From Pseudomonadota bacterium (GTDB lineage: Bacteria; Pseudomonadota; Gammaproteobacteria; Arenicellales; UBA868), in assembly GCA_018672825.1 (NCBI GenBank), contig JABHUE010000063.1, positions 1-64,000 on the forward strand: 64,000 nucleotides of DNA, read 5' to 3'. Below the pieces are notes generated by a model that worked only from the letters and a program-made list of their open reading frames with translations, had not been told where the DNA came from and did no database searches. The position numbers and the translations under genes were made by a program. Positions 1 through 12,323 of the stretch are shown here, piece after piece; positions within the stretch are counted from its first letter, which is position 1; each line of letters starts with the position of its first letter.

Positions 1-118
1 AAGCCGTACTTAAACCTGCCTCCGAAAGTCCCAAGCAGGATCTAAGTCCTGCCCCGCCTGCACCGACCACTACGACATCATGTTGGTGATGTTGAATCTT
101 ATAATTTCCAGTTGGCAT
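1..118 (-). CDS. sdhA: succinate dehydrogenase flavoprotein subunit, N-terminal fragment
   Basis: This is the first 39 codons of the FAD-bearing subunit of succinate dehydrogenase (TCA cycle and respiratory complex II, cytoplasmic face of the inner membrane); the rest lies beyond the window edge. The visible N-terminus reads [15 protein letters not shown], the GxGxxG dinucleotide-binding loop of the flavoprotein family. The ATG lies 11 bases after the sdhD stop, with an AAGG about 9 bases upstream. It follows sdhC-sdhD in the usual operon order, which supports the identity despite the short length. Confidence 0.9.
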   Translation of the reverse strand, partial: MPTGNYKIQHHQHDVVVVGAGGAGLRSCLGLSEAGLSTA

Positions 119-129
119 TTATCCGGCCT

Positions 130-465
130 TTAAATCGTAAAAATCGAGGTAATGGTAGCAGCGAGAATTGCAATTCCAATAAATCGGGTGATTCGGATCA
201 AGGTTCGCTGAAGTGGATTTGCAATGTAATCTTCAATAACAACCTGAAGACCTAAAAGCGAATGCACTAGAAGCGCTATTAGCAATACGGTCATTGCAAA
301 TGAATTGAACATTGTCGCTAACCAAGAGATTACGGTCTGGTACTCGAAGTCAGGCAGCAATAGCATTTGGAAAATAAACCAAAGTCCAAAAGGGGTAAGG
401 ACCAAAGCTGACCCTCGTTGCCATCTCCAATGCTGAAGCCCCGGCTCGCTCGAAGGTGTGTTCAC
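130..465 (-). CDS. sdhD: succinate dehydrogenase membrane anchor subunit
   Basis: A 111-residue hydrophobic protein with three predicted membrane helices, the size of E. coli SdhD (115). It anchors SdhAB and helps bind heme b and quinone. The motif HSLLGLQVVIEDY in the second helix matches the E. coli segment HAWIGMWQVLTDY, whose His is a heme ligand. The open frame extends to 600, but there it overlaps sdhC and encodes non-family sequence. I place the start at a GTG (465) just after the sdhC stop, which gives the family length. Start choice is the main uncertainty. Confidence 0.85.
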   Translation of the reverse strand: MNTPSSEPGLQHWRWQRGSALVLTPFGLWFIFQMLLLPDFEYQTVISWLATMFNSFAMTVLLIALLVHSLLGLQVVIEDYIANPLQRTLIRITRFIGIAILAATITSIFTI

Positions 466-488
466 GAGTTCGCGATCCAGATAATCAT

Positions 489-869
489 TTAAAGCGCGAT
501 CAGAATGGCAACAATCCCTGCCGTAATAGAGCACGCAACGACGATCCATCCGGACCGATAAACATTTTTGATGTCGTATCCATATCCCCGATCCCAACAA
601 AGATGACGGAGTCCATTAGCCAGGTGATAGAAGAAACCAAAAAGCCCTAGCGCGATGAGTCCCGTGCCGTAGCCGCTACTCAAAAATTGTTGGACGATCG
701 CAAAAACCGACTCCCCAAGCGCCAGTGTGATAACCCATCCGGCAAGTCCAACCGCGGCAGCACTAAGAAATAAACCAGATACTCGATGCAAACTCGACAG
801 TACAGCCGTTAACTGCGGTTTATAAATCTGCAAATGCGGCGAGATTGGTCTGGGTCTGGAGTTGGTCAT
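489..869 (-). CDS. sdhC: succinate dehydrogenase cytochrome b556 subunit
   Basis: 126 residues with three membrane helices. The N-terminus has the family signature RPISPHLQIY followed by SSLHRVSG, and the second helix has HLANGLRHLCWDRGYG, which contains the conserved heme-ligand His region. Together with SdhD it forms the membrane anchor, heme b site and ubiquinone pocket of complex II. It is first of the catalytic sdhCDA genes and lies 25 bases downstream of a small SDHAF4-like gene, so the four are probably cotranscribed. Confidence 0.93.
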   Translation of the reverse strand: MTNSRPRPISPHLQIYKPQLTAVLSSLHRVSGLFLSAAAVGLAGWVITLALGESVFAIVQQFLSSGYGTGLIALGLFGFFYHLANGLRHLCWDRGYGYDIKNVYRSGWIVVACSITAGIVAILIAL

Positions 870-894
870 TTTTATTTCGAACAGAGGATAAAGA

Positions 895-1071
895 CTAAAA
901 GTCTATACAGCGCCCACGACGCTCCCAATCCCCGTAACGGGTTGGGTCCGGGTGAGATAACTCCTCCCGACGCTCTGTCGATGGGATTTCAATCTCGCTT
1001 TTTGACCCCGAGTCCGGACGAGGCGCTTCGGATTTCTTGATATCGGATATGGTAGATTTAGAGTCTGTCAT
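895..1071 (-). CDS. SDHAF4/DUF1674-family succinate dehydrogenase assembly factor
   Basis: A 58-residue soluble protein. Its C-terminus DPTRYGDWERRGRCIDF is the signature of the DUF1674 / SDHAF4 family, whose eukaryotic members bind the flavinylated SdhA subunit before complex II assembly. The N-terminal half is charged and probably disordered. The frame is open to 1146, but the ATG at 1071 gives the normal short family length. Placement immediately upstream of sdhC fits a role in SDH maturation. Family assignment is strong; the role in this organism is inferred. Confidence 0.85.
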   Translation of the reverse strand: MTDSKSTISDIKKSEAPRPDSGSKSEIEIPSTERREELSHPDPTRYGDWERRGRCIDF

Positions 1072-1113
1072 TGATTTTATTGTGCGCCGCAACAATAGTG
1101 ATTTTGACGCTTG

Positions 1114-1143
1114 CGGGTTTCTGATGCAACCCGGATTTTTATT
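1114..1143 (+). terminator. hairpin plus T-rich tail in the sdh-ygfZ divergent region
   Basis: A 6-bp perfect inverted repeat (CGGGTT, 8-nt loop, AACCCG, 1114-1133) followed on the plus strand by GATTTTTATT. This has the form of a weak intrinsic terminator, yet it lies upstream of ygfZ, with no plus-strand gene before it. It may instead be a structure in the 5' leader of the sdh mRNA on the minus strand. The rest of 1072-1256 shows no gene, and I could not place divergent promoters with confidence. Confidence 0.25.
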
Positions 1144-1256
1144 CATGTTGACGCGTAATCTTAATTCAAAAACAGTGAAATTTTCGTCAGATATCGGACC
1201 ACATCTGATCGCAATCTAAATTCGCTTCAACACCCTTTTTTTGGAGAGTCGCTAAG

Positions 1257-2141
1257 ATGGAAACCGTTGTGATCAGGTGTACCGGCGAAGATTCAACAAC
1301 TTTTTTACAGAATCAACTTACCGCAGACATCGAGTCAATTTCTCAAGAGCAATGGGGTTTTGCCGGTTACTGCTCAGCGAAAGGCCGGTTATTCGCCACC
1401 TTTGCTGTATTTCCAATCCCTGAAGGCTTCTATCTGGTCACTCACGCGAGTGTCGTGGAAGCCGTAGTCGCTCGATTCGAACTTTTTAGAATGAGATCTA
1501 AAGTCAATTTTACAGTTGAACACGATTGCCGAATGATTTGCGAATACTCCACCCGGCCGCAAACCCTACCGGAATCATTTGCTAAGTATATGAGAGCGAA
1601 TATTTCACAGCCGATCAAACTTGGCGTAGTCTCGCAAGCCTTAGTAACCAGTCAGTTAACCGCGGTAGAGATCGACGATGAAAATGTCTTGGACCAAAAT
1701 CTTGCAGTAGCACTCTCTGAGAATGGGATCGCGTGGGTCGAGCAAAGCATGACCGAAAGATTTCTTCCCCAGTCTCTTAATCTCGACCTTATCGGGGCTG
1801 TCAGTTTTAAGAAAGGATGCTACCCAGGGCAAGAGATCGTCGCACGAATTCGATATCGAGGAAAGCCCAAGCAACGCATGATCGCGGCTCAACTTCCGGC
1901 ATCCTTCGAGGGCGTGATTGGTGACGCGATCGATCTTGGAGATGACTCAGATAGCAGAAATGCAACGATCGTGTGCAGAACCTACGATTCTATTCAAGAT
2001 CGCATTCTGATGTTGGCAACCGTACCCATCTCAGCACTGGATTCAAACTTGACCCAGCACGCAATAGCCGATCGAATCTCAATTAAACGAATCGATTTAC
2101 CCTACACTGTGCCGACAGAAACGGTAGATGGCGCGGCATAA
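1257..2141 (+). CDS. ygfZ: YgfZ/GcvT-family folate-binding protein (Fe-S cluster and tRNA modification helper)
   Basis: 294 residues of the YgfZ/IBA57 branch of the GcvT fold. YgfZ binds tetrahydrofolate and supports activity of some Fe-S enzymes, including the tRNA methylthiolase MiaB. The diagnostic motif KGCYPGQEIVAR with its conserved Cys is present around residue 185-196, and the N-terminus matches the family (GEDSTTFLQNQLTADI). The start ATG has GGAG about 10 bases upstream. It is divergent from the sdh operon, itself rich in Fe-S and cofactor needs, and its TAA directly abuts the stop codon of the convergent ftsB. Confidence 0.9.
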   Translation: METVVIRCTGEDSTTFLQNQLTADIESISQEQWGFAGYCSAKGRLFATFAVFPIPEGFYLVTHASVVEAVVARFELFRMRSKVNFTVEHDCRMICEYSTRPQTLPESFAKYMRANISQPIKLGVVSQALVTSQLTAVEIDDENVLDQNLAVALSENGIAWVEQSMTERFLPQSLNLDLIGAVSFKKGCYPGQEIVARIRYRGKPKQRMIAAQLPASFEGVIGDAIDLGDDSDSRNATIVCRTYDSIQDRILMLATVPISALDSNLTQHAIADRISIKRIDLPYTVPTETVDGAA

Positions 2142-2447
2142 TTAATCATTTGCAACACCGTCTGATGAATCGGGGGGTATGATTTGAAAGTAAGTCTCGC
2201 CCGGGAGAATAAGACCTAACTGCTCTCTCGCCCGGCCCTCAATCGCCTCCATCCGGTTTTTTATTTCGTTTACATCGGCATGCAGTTGATCATTCCGCTC
2301 TCGAAGCGTGATATTTTCAGCCTGCAAAGAACTCACCGTTTGTTGGAGACGAAAAAGATCTATGACATTGCTTTTCCCGAACCAAAGTGCGTATTGCAGA
2401 CCTAACACCAGCGCGCACAGTACAGAGATAAGCGTTCGGACCCACAT
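2142..2447 (-). CDS. ftsB: cell division protein FtsB
   Basis: 101 residues: a single N-terminal membrane helix (about residues 4-20) followed by a leucine-zipper-like coiled coil (about 25-70) and a short periplasmic tail with ARQQLG-type sequence (AREQLGLILPGE). This is the architecture of the bitopic divisome protein FtsB, which forms a complex with FtsL and FtsQ. It follows eno by 20 bases, the standard gammaproteobacterial order. A TTG codon precedes the chosen ATG; ATG is preferred. The stop abuts that of ygfZ with no intergenic base, so no terminator lies between them. Confidence 0.92.
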   Translation of the reverse strand: MWVRTLISVLCALVLGLQYALWFGKSNVIDLFRLQQTVSSLQAENITLRERNDQLHADVNEIKNRMEAIEGRAREQLGLILPGETYFQIIPPDSSDGVAND

Positions 2448-2467
2448 CAACTTGCGGCTACGACCAA

Positions 2468-3778
2468 TTAACTCGCCTGAAGATGCGCAAACGCATTCAG
2501 ACCCGCGTATCGGGCTTGATCACCCAACTCTCGCTCAATCCAGAGGAGCCGGTTGTATTTGGCCACACGCTCAGAGCGGCAGAGCGAACCCGTTTTGATT
2601 TGTTCCGCACCCACTCCAACAGCAAGATCAGCGATCGTCGTATCCTCTGTCTCCCCTGAGCGATGGGAAACAGTCACCCCATAATGATTAGCTTGCGCAA
2701 GACGTACCGTCGCCAGCGTTTCACTTAGCGTTCCTATTTGATTAACCTTGACCAGGATTGAGTTACCAACGCCCTGATCAATACCGCGCTCAAGAAATTT
2801 GGAATTAGTAACAAACAAATCATCTCCTGTCACTTGAACCCGCCCACCGAGCAGTTTAGTGAGCGCTGCCCAACCCTCCCAGTCATCTTCGGCTAGAGGG
2901 TCTTCTATCGAGATTATCGGGGCTCTGTCGATCCATTCTTTAATGAGATCAATAAATTCAATGGTTGAGTACGATTGATTGCTCGCGCCCAGAACATACT
3001 TTCCATCTTGATAAAATTCAGAACTCGCCAAATCTAACCCAAGAGCAATATCCTGTGGCAATTGATAACCGGTCTTTGAAATAGCATCCAAAATAATTTC
3101 CAGTCCAGCCTCGTTTGAGGGTAAATCGGGCGCGAAACCACCTTCATCTCCGACTCCAGTTTGACTTTTATTTTGAATCAACACTTTTCTGAGCTGATGG
3201 AAAATCTCAACGCCTGCGCGTAACGCATCACTAAAACTTGATAATCCAACGGGCAGCACCATGAACTCCTGAAAATCAATGCTATTGTCTGCATGCGCCC
3301 CGCCATTAAGAATGTTCATCTGGGGAACAGGTAATCGATCAGGGTTAGGATTGTCATGTAGTTCAGAAATATGACGAAACAACGGTATATTTTTCGCAAC
3401 CGACGCGGCGCGAGCCACTGCCAAGGAAGCCGAGAGAATCGCATTTGCGCCGAGTCTTTCCTTCGTGGGCGTACCATCAAGCCCAATCATTGCGCTGTCA
3501 ATATCCGGCTGAGCCATGGCATCTCGATCTCTCAGCAAACTGGCAATTTCAGTATTGACGTTAAAGACGGCCTGGGTGACCCCTTTTCCGTCGTAGCGAT
3601 CTGGATCCCTATCCCTTAACTCAAGCGCTTCTCGGCTACCCGTCGAGGCGCCGGACGGAACAGCCGCGCGTCCAATCGCGCCTCCAGCCAAATGCACCTC
3701 AGTTTCAATGGTTGGAAATCCCCGCGAATCAAGAATCTCTCGAGCTAAAATTTTAGAAATTTTTGCATTTGAGGGCAT
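2468..3778 (-). CDS. eno: enolase
   Basis: 436 residues, full length. It converts 2-phosphoglycerate to phosphoenolpyruvate in glycolysis and gluconeogenesis. Visible family elements are [14 protein letters not shown] at the N-terminus, the mobile loop [16 protein letters not shown], the metal ligand region [11 protein letters not shown] and the catalytic-Lys and substrate region [11 protein letters not shown] with [10 protein letters not shown] near the C-terminus. It lies 8 bases downstream of kdsA in the co-directional pyrG-kdsA-eno-ftsB group, so it is probably cotranscribed. Confidence 0.98.
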   Translation of the reverse strand: MPSNAKISKILAREILDSRGFPTIETEVHLAGGAIGRAAVPSGASTGSREALELRDRDPDRYDGKGVTQAVFNVNTEIASLLRDRDAMAQPDIDSAMIGLDGTPTKERLGANAILSASLAVARAASVAKNIPLFRHISELHDNPNPDRLPVPQMNILNGGAHADNSIDFQEFMVLPVGLSSFSDALRAGVEIFHQLRKVLIQNKSQTGVGDEGGFAPDLPSNEAGLEIILDAISKTGYQLPQDIALGLDLASSEFYQDGKYVLGASNQSYSTIEFIDLIKEWIDRAPIISIEDPLAEDDWEGWAALTKLLGGRVQVTGDDLFVTNSKFLERGIDQGVGNSILVKVNQIGTLSETLATVRLAQANHYGVTVSHRSGETEDTTIADLAVGVGAEQIKTGSLCRSERVAKYNRLLWIERELGDQARYAGLNAFAHLQAS

Positions 3779-3786
3779 GAGAAAAC

Positions 3787-6380
<2,594 letters not shown>

Positions 6381-6407
6381 TTAACAGAACTCGAGGCGGG
6401 CGTAAAT

Positions 6408-7796
6408 TCAAAACTCACCTGATGCCTGAAAACCACTCAAATCTCGCAGCAAAAAATCAACTCCGGGCTGATTTTCGGTCGCCGCAAACTTAGCCTCGGT
6501 AACAACGCCCGGCATGCAAACAAATTGGTCACGGGCGTAAACCATTGGGATTCGCGCCCGCTCCCAACTGGGAATTCTCATCTCCTGAAGCAGGACTCGC
6601 AGGCTTCGCGTCCGGTGATTGGCGTGGGCCGGCCGAACTCTAATGTTGCCTCGTTTCCATCTCAATTCCAGCGAATAGTTACCCAGTGCTTCTATCGAAA
6701 CGCCTTTTCCAATTACCTGAACTGACCTGATTTCAAGATTCGATTCCGTCACTACCACCTCCTCACGCGGCCAATCCCATACCTTCAAATCTCGACAGAA
6801 CTCATCTATTCCGCCTGGCACAATGAAGATCCCTTCTTTGTTCACTCGAGCAAGGGCTGAATATTTTTCATGACGGAGAACAAGACGGGAGCCCGCAGCA
6901 CCCACTCTCACCTGTCGAAGAAATTCTTGCAGTGCTTTCTCGGTTGCTACATGGAATCCTTTGATACGAAACCAATATCTCAACAGGTTACTCTGCCGGT
7001 CGGTACTGAGACATAAAAAACGTGCCTTGCCCACCGATCCATCTATTTTAAGTCGACAGGAATGGTCGACGTGTCCGCAAAATTGAAGATCTTGGCTTGC
7101 TGTCTCATCCAAAATGTTCTGAATTTCACGAAATCCCTGACTCGTTCGCAAAACAACCGACTGGGTGTGCGGCCACCTTCGTTCGATACTTGGAATAACC
7201 TGATTTCTGATGTAATTTCGATCGTACGCATTATTGTCATTTGAGGAATCTTGCAGATAATTAATATTATAATTTTCAGCGTAGGCGTAGATTTCGTCGC
7301 GGGTGACCTTCAACATTGGTCGAATAACCCTCATTCCATACAATAATTGAATCTCACGCATCCCCCCAAGACCCAAGACTGATGCGCCCCTGAGTAATCG
7401 AAATAAAAAAGTCTCGAATTGATCATTAGCATGATGGGCCGTCAACAGAATAGCGTTTGGCCTCGACACTTTGGAAAACCATTGATAGCGATTTTCGCGG
7501 GCGATCGACTCAGAAGGTTTAGACCGGCTTTGCTCAACGAGTCGAATACTCTTAAATTTGATCTTAAGCGCTTCTGCTTGACGTCGACAGGACAACTCCC
7601 ATCGGTCCGAACCAGAAGACCAGCCATGGTTCACATGAAGCGCATGCACCGGACACGAAAATCGTCCTCGAAGATTGGCGCAGACATCCAAAAGCACGCT
7701 CGAATCAACCCCGCCACTAAATGCCACATTGATTTCCGACCCGCCATAATGATGAACTGCAGACCAAACTCTTTCTTCGATAACATTTTGCGGCAA
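6408..7796 (-). CDS. tilS: tRNA(Ile)-lysidine synthase
   Basis: 462 residues. It attaches lysine to C34 of tRNA-Ile(CAU) so that AUA is read as isoleucine. The PP-loop ATPase motif AFSGGVDSSVLLD is at about residues 24-36, and the HxNH motif LHVNHGW and TAHHANDQFETFLFRLLRG follow, as in TilS. The substrate-binding and C-terminal domains occupy the second half. The only sensible start is TTG (7796), 13 bases after accA. Position directly after accA is conserved in gammaproteobacteria. Confidence 0.94.
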   Translation of the reverse strand: MPQNVIEERVWSAVHHYGGSEINVAFSGGVDSSVLLDVCANLRGRFSCPVHALHVNHGWSSGSDRWELSCRRQAEALKIKFKSIRLVEQSRSKPSESIARENRYQWFSKVSRPNAILLTAHHANDQFETFLFRLLRGASVLGLGGMREIQLLYGMRVIRPMLKVTRDEIYAYAENYNINYLQDSSNDNNAYDRNYIRNQVIPSIERRWPHTQSVVLRTSQGFREIQNILDETASQDLQFCGHVDHSCRLKIDGSVGKARFLCLSTDRQSNLLRYWFRIKGFHVATEKALQEFLRQVRVGAAGSRLVLRHEKYSALARVNKEGIFIVPGGIDEFCRDLKVWDWPREEVVVTESNLEIRSVQVIGKGVSIEALGNYSLELRWKRGNIRVRPAHANHRTRSLRVLLQEMRIPSWERARIPMVYARDQFVCMPGVVTEAKFAATENQPGVDFLLRDLSGFQASGEF

Positions 7797-7809
7797 AACG
7801 TTTTTAACT

Positions 7810-8766
7810 TCAGGCGCCCTTGAACCGCCCGAACGACCTCAACTTGGTTTCTCGTTGATTCAATAATGTTTCTGGGGATAGGAGACTCAGATCTTCCAAA
7901 TGGCGGCTGAGACTCTCCTTTAGGCTGTATGCAGCCTGATCGAGATCCCGATGAGCACCGCCGAGAGGCTCTTTAATAACTTCATCGACCAGCTTATTTT
8001 CAAAAAGACTATCTGATGTAATTTTCATCGCTGCTGCTGCGGATTCCGCCTTGTCGGGGCTCTTCCATAAAATTGACGCGCAACCCTCGGGGCTGATTAC
8101 CGAGTATGTCGAGAATTCCAGCATAATCAAACGGTCACACACCCCTATTGCCAATGCGCCTCCAGATCCCCCTTCCCCAATGACCGCGGAAATAATCGGC
8201 ACCTTAAGACCCGCCATTACTGCAATCGTTCTTGCAATCGCCTCGCTTTGGCCCCGCTCCTCTGCGCCAATGCCGGGATAAGCCCCTGGGGTATCAATCA
8301 GCGTTACCACCGGCAGTTTAAACCGATCCGCAAGATTCATTAGTCTCTGGGCCTTTCGATATCCTTCGGGGCTTGGCATTCCAAAATTTCGTTTAACTTT
8401 ATTCTTGGTATCTCTTCCTTTCTGATGACCGATTAGGACAACGCCAACACCGCCGAGTCGCGCTAACCCGCCCACGATTGCCTGATCATCGGCATACATC
8501 CGATCTCCTGATAATTCCTGAAAATGGGTAAATACGTGAGGAATATAATCAAGCGTGTGTGGACGTTGAGGGTGACGAGCTAGTTGAGTCACCTGCCACG
8601 GGGTTAACGAAGAAAATACCTCTCGAGTGAGTTTTTGACTCTTTGTCTGAAGTCGAGAAATTTCTCGCTGCAGATCCAGCTCGCCATCCGAATCTACCCG
8701 CCTCAATTCTTCAATTTTGGCCTCAAGATCAACGATCGGCTGTTCGAAATCCAGAGAATTATTCAT
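7810..8766 (-). CDS. accA: acetyl-CoA carboxylase carboxyltransferase subunit alpha
   Basis: 318 residues, the same length class as E. coli AccA. With AccD (encoded far away at 52702-53607) it forms the carboxyltransferase that moves CO2 from biotin to acetyl-CoA, the first step of fatty acid synthesis. Recognisable segments are [18 protein letters not shown] at the N-terminus, [20 protein letters not shown] and the glycine-rich oxyanion region [13 protein letters not shown]. The gene sits 42 bases downstream of dnaE in conserved order. Confidence 0.97.
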   Translation of the reverse strand: MNNSLDFEQPIVDLEAKIEELRRVDSDGELDLQREISRLQTKSQKLTREVFSSLTPWQVTQLARHPQRPHTLDYIPHVFTHFQELSGDRMYADDQAIVGGLARLGGVGVVLIGHQKGRDTKNKVKRNFGMPSPEGYRKAQRLMNLADRFKLPVVTLIDTPGAYPGIGAEERGQSEAIARTIAVMAGLKVPIISAVIGEGGSGGALAIGVCDRLIMLEFSTYSVISPEGCASILWKSPDKAESAAAAMKITSDSLFENKLVDEVIKEPLGGAHRDLDQAAYSLKESLSRHLEDLSLLSPETLLNQRETKLRSFGRFKGA

Positions 8767-8808
8767 GATTAACTTTACCTTCAGTAACTATGGAAAGCGC
8801 GTTGAAAA

Positions 8809-11800
8809 CTACGCCGCCAGGTTATCAATCTTTGACAGGTTCTGGGCAGTCAGAAGACTTGAACGATACAGAAACTTTACCCCAGACTCTCCCGCCAAAG
8901 TAAGAAGTGACTCAATTAGATCCTCGTCAGGTTGAACACGCCATTGATCCCCTAATGACATTGAAAGGCTGTCCCCTTCCTGATTTAGATACTCGATATT
9001 GATATTCGTTGGCCCGGGCACGAACTTCCGAAGCATCCCTTGCAGATCCTGGATAATTTTCGCGCCCGCTACTCCCTGTGGAAGCGAAACGGATAAACTC
9101 GTTAGCGCGCGTTCCCGAGCCTCTTTTAACGTCCAGATCCCTTCTATTTTTAACGATAAGAGGCCCGATCGATCGTCAACCCCGGTGAGCCCCCTCGTCA
9201 ACACGATTCCGTTACTGGAAAGCGCTGACCTAAATTGTCCATAGGTATCCGGAAAAACACTCACGTCTGCAAAACCTGTCCCATCATCCAATTGAAAAAA
9301 CGCCATGGTTTCACCACGACGATTCTGAAATGTCCGCAACCCCTGGACCAAGCCGCTCAGAGTAACCACGCGCTCCGGTGTTGGTCGAGTTTGCGCGATT
9401 GACTCCGAGACCAGCTGGGAAATTTCAGACCGGTGATGCGCCATCGGATGGCCAGTTAAATAAAATCCGAGGCTGTGCCGCTCCATCTCGAGCGCTTTCC
9501 GGGCAGTCCAGGTTGGAAAGCCGGACTTAAGCGAAACAATTTCTTCGGTCAGGGGAAGTCCAAACATATCATTTTGGCCTGAAGAGAGGTTTGCAATGTG
9601 TTGACCGGCGGCCTCCATCGCCTGAGGAAGCTGACCAAACAACTGGGATCGGGCAGAACTAAAGCTGTCGAGTGCGCCGGCACAAATGAGCGCCTCAAAT
9701 GTTTTCTTGTTCACTTTTTGCGAGTCAACTCGTCGACAAAAAGACATCAAATCGGTAAAGGCTCCATTTAGACTTCTTTCGTCGAGGATATTCTCGAGCG
9801 CCTTTTCGCCTACCCCTTTAACTGCCCCGAGTCCGTAAATAATGCTGCCGTCTGAATCTACTGCAAATTTTAAAGATCCCTGGTTTATATCTGGGGACTG
9901 AATAGAGAGCCCAAGCGCTTTGGCTTCGTTAATCAATATGACAACTTTATCGGTGTGCTCCATGTCGGCTGATAGCGCAGCCGACATAAACTGGGCCGGG
10001 TAGTGCTTTTTCAGCCATGCGGTCTGATAACTCAACAACGCATAGGCCGCTGAATGAGATTTATTAAACCCATAACCTGCAAACTTTTCGATCAGATCAA
10101 AAATGTGAACAGCATTTTCAGCCTTAACCCCTCGTTCTGTCGCGCCATCGATGAATATCTGCCGTTGCCGCTCCATCTCCTCAGGCTTCTTTTTGCCCAT
10201 CGCACGGCGCAGTAAATCTGCTGATCCCAGCGAAAAACCCGCCAGGGATCGCGCGATCTCCATAACCTGTTCTTGATAAAGAATAACGCCATAAGTAGGC
10301 TCTAAAACCGTTTTCAACATATCATGCAGATAGGACACGGGCTGCCGGCCATGTTTCCGGTCAATAAAATCATCCACCATCCCTGACTGGAGGGGTCCCG
10401 GACGAAACAGCGCAACCAAAGCCACTAACTCGTCAAATCGATCCGGGCGCAATCGTTGGATTAACTCCTGCATGCCTCTGGATTCCAACTGGAATAACGC
10501 TGTCGTCCGGCCCGTACAAATCAACTTATACACGTCAGGGTCATTAGGCTCTAACCGTTCAAGATCAAGCTCGGTTTCCCCTGCCTCGACACGATCATGA
10601 TTGATCAGTTTCACAGCCCAATCGATCACGGTCAGGGTTCGCAATCCTAGAAAGTCAAACTTCACAAGCCCGATAGATTCAAGATCATCTTTATCGAATT
10701 GGGTAACCGCCTGGCTCATGCCATGCTCCCAATAGAGTGGCGAAAACTCTGAGATTGGTTCTGGCGCGATGACAAGACCGCCCGCATGTTTACCCGCATT
10801 TCGCGGCATACCTTCAAGTCTTAGACCGTTCTCGATTAGTTGAGTCACTTCCGCTTCGTTTTTGAAACGCCGCCGCAGTTCATCGTCTTGCGCAAGCGCT
10901 TTTTCAAGCGTCATCCCCACTTCAAACGGAACCAGTTTGGCGAGCGTATCGCAGAACCCGTAGGGCATGCCCATCACACGCCCAACATCTCTCACAACGG
11001 CTCGAGCGGCCAATGTGTTGTAGGTAATGATCTGAGCAACCTTGTCTGCGCCATATTTCTGACTAACATAATCAATGACCCGATCTCGGCCAACCATGCA
11101 AAAATCAATATCAAAATCAGGCAATGAAACGCGATCGGGATTCAAAAATCGTTCAAACAGTAGTCCGTGATCGATAGGATCAAGGCGAGTAATCCCGAGC
11201 GCAAAAGCGACTAATGATCCTGCGCCCGAGCCCCTGCCAGGTCCAACCGGCACATCATTCTCTGTTGCCCACCGGACGAAATCAGCCACAATCAAAAAGT
11301 AGCCTGCGAATCCCATACGATTGATCGTGTCAGTTTCTATCTGCAGACGCTGGGCATATCTGTCGTCAACTCTTGCTGGCCAAAGCTCCCGGTATCGATC
11401 AAGCCCCTCATTTGATAGCCGAATCAATTCATCATCAGCGCTGACATTATCCGCTAAGGGATATCTCGGCATGTGCGTCGTTTCAAAATCTAAAAAAACA
11501 TTACACTTCTTGGCAATTTCTGAGGTGTTAATGATCGCACTTGGTAAATCATCGAAAAGTTTGGACATCTCTTCGCTGCTGCGAAGATATTGCTCGGCGG
11601 TGAAGTGCCGGGGCCGTCGCGGATCGTCTAGAATTCGACCTTGGTGAATGCAAGTTCGAATTTCATGAGCCTCAAAATCATCTGCCTTCAGAAAACGAAC
11701 CGCGTTCGTCGCAACTAACGGAATGTTTAGCTTTCGCGAAATCACCAAAGCCTCGTCTTCAAATACGGTTTCACCGGGCCTACCTGTGCGGGTGAGTTCA

Positions 11801-12303
11801 AAAAATATGCGATCTTTAAATACCTGAATCAGTTTTTCTGCGACTTGCAGACTTTCCGAGACGTGGCCTGACCGAATTAACGCGCCAATAGCGCCTTCGA
11901 ATCCTGTCAAGGCAATCACGTCATCGGCCACCGATTCAATTTGATTCAAACTGGCAATCAACTCCCGACCCTCTCTGGGTTGGGTATAAAGTTGAGTCAG
12001 TAATTCACTGACTCCTTTAAACCCGCGATTGCTCAAACAAAGCAGAATAATTTTCCCGCCCGGATCCACAGGCGTTACCGCGCCCAGCGTCAACTCGACT
12101 CCGAATAAAGGTTTCACGCCAGCGTTCAAGCACGACCGATAAAATTTAACCGCTGCGTAAAGATTATTAATATCAGTCATCGCCACTGCAGGCATCCCGG
12201 CCGAATGGACTTCAATAGCGAGATCTTTTATGCGCGCAATTCCCTCACTTAATGAATATTCGGTATGAACGTTCAAATGGACAAATTGGGGCGACGAAGT
12301 CAT
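8809..12303 (-). CDS. dnaE: DNA polymerase III alpha subunit
   Basis: 1164 residues, the replicative C-family polymerase. Order: PHP domain (FVHLNVHTEYSLSEG at the start), palm with catalytic aspartates in LPDFDIDFCMVGRD, fingers, and a C-terminal OB-fold (VVTLSGLVQGLRTFQNRRG) plus tau-binding region. The frame is open upstream to 12375, but that part overlaps rnhB and lacks family similarity; ATG 12303 gives the standard N-terminus. It lies 20 bases after rnhB. Its proofreading partner dnaQ is at 36491-37174. Confidence 0.98.
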   Translation of the reverse strand: MTSSPQFVHLNVHTEYSLSEGIARIKDLAIEVHSAGMPAVAMTDINNLYAAVKFYRSCLNAGVKPLFGVELTLGAVTPVDPGGKIILLCLSNRGFKGVSELLTQLYTQPREGRELIASLNQIESVADDVIALTGFEGAIGALIRSGHVSESLQVAEKLIQVFKDRIFFELTRTGRPGETVFEDEALVISRKLNIPLVATNAVRFLKADDFEAHEIRTCIHQGRILDDPRRPRHFTAEQYLRSSEEMSKLFDDLPSAIINTSEIAKKCNVFLDFETTHMPRYPLADNVSADDELIRLSNEGLDRYRELWPARVDDRYAQRLQIETDTINRMGFAGYFLIVADFVRWATENDVPVGPGRGSGAGSLVAFALGITRLDPIDHGLLFERFLNPDRVSLPDFDIDFCMVGRDRVIDYVSQKYGADKVAQIITYNTLAARAVVRDVGRVMGMPYGFCDTLAKLVPFEVGMTLEKALAQDDELRRRFKNEAEVTQLIENGLRLEGMPRNAGKHAGGLVIAPEPISEFSPLYWEHGMSQAVTQFDKDDLESIGLVKFDFLGLRTLTVIDWAVKLINHDRVEAGETELDLERLEPNDPDVYKLICTGRTTALFQLESRGMQELIQRLRPDRFDELVALVALFRPGPLQSGMVDDFIDRKHGRQPVSYLHDMLKTVLEPTYGVILYQEQVMEIARSLAGFSLGSADLLRRAMGKKKPEEMERQRQIFIDGATERGVKAENAVHIFDLIEKFAGYGFNKSHSAAYALLSYQTAWLKKHYPAQFMSAALSADMEHTDKVVILINEAKALGLSIQSPDINQGSLKFAVDSDGSIIYGLGAVKGVGEKALENILDERSLNGAFTDLMSFCRRVDSQKVNKKTFEALICAGALDSFSSARSQLFGQLPQAMEAAGQHIANLSSGQNDMFGLPLTEEIVSLKSGFPTWTARKALEMERHSLGFYLTGHPMAHHRSEISQLVSESIAQTRPTPERVVTLSGLVQGLRTFQNRRGETMAFFQLDDGTGFADVSVFPDTYGQFRSALSSNGIVLTRGLTGVDDRSGLLSLKIEGIWTLKEARERALTSLSVSLPQGVAGAKIIQDLQGMLRKFVPGPTNINIEYLNQEGDSLSMSLGDQWRVQPDEDLIESLLTLAGESGVKFLYRSSLLTAQNLSKIDNLAA

Positions 12304-12323
12304 TTTCTTGCTTTCATTCCGAG

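Noticed and set aside
466-600. Upstream extension of sdhD to 600
   Set aside because: It runs in the sdhC coding region and encodes charged, Cys-rich sequence unlike any SdhD.
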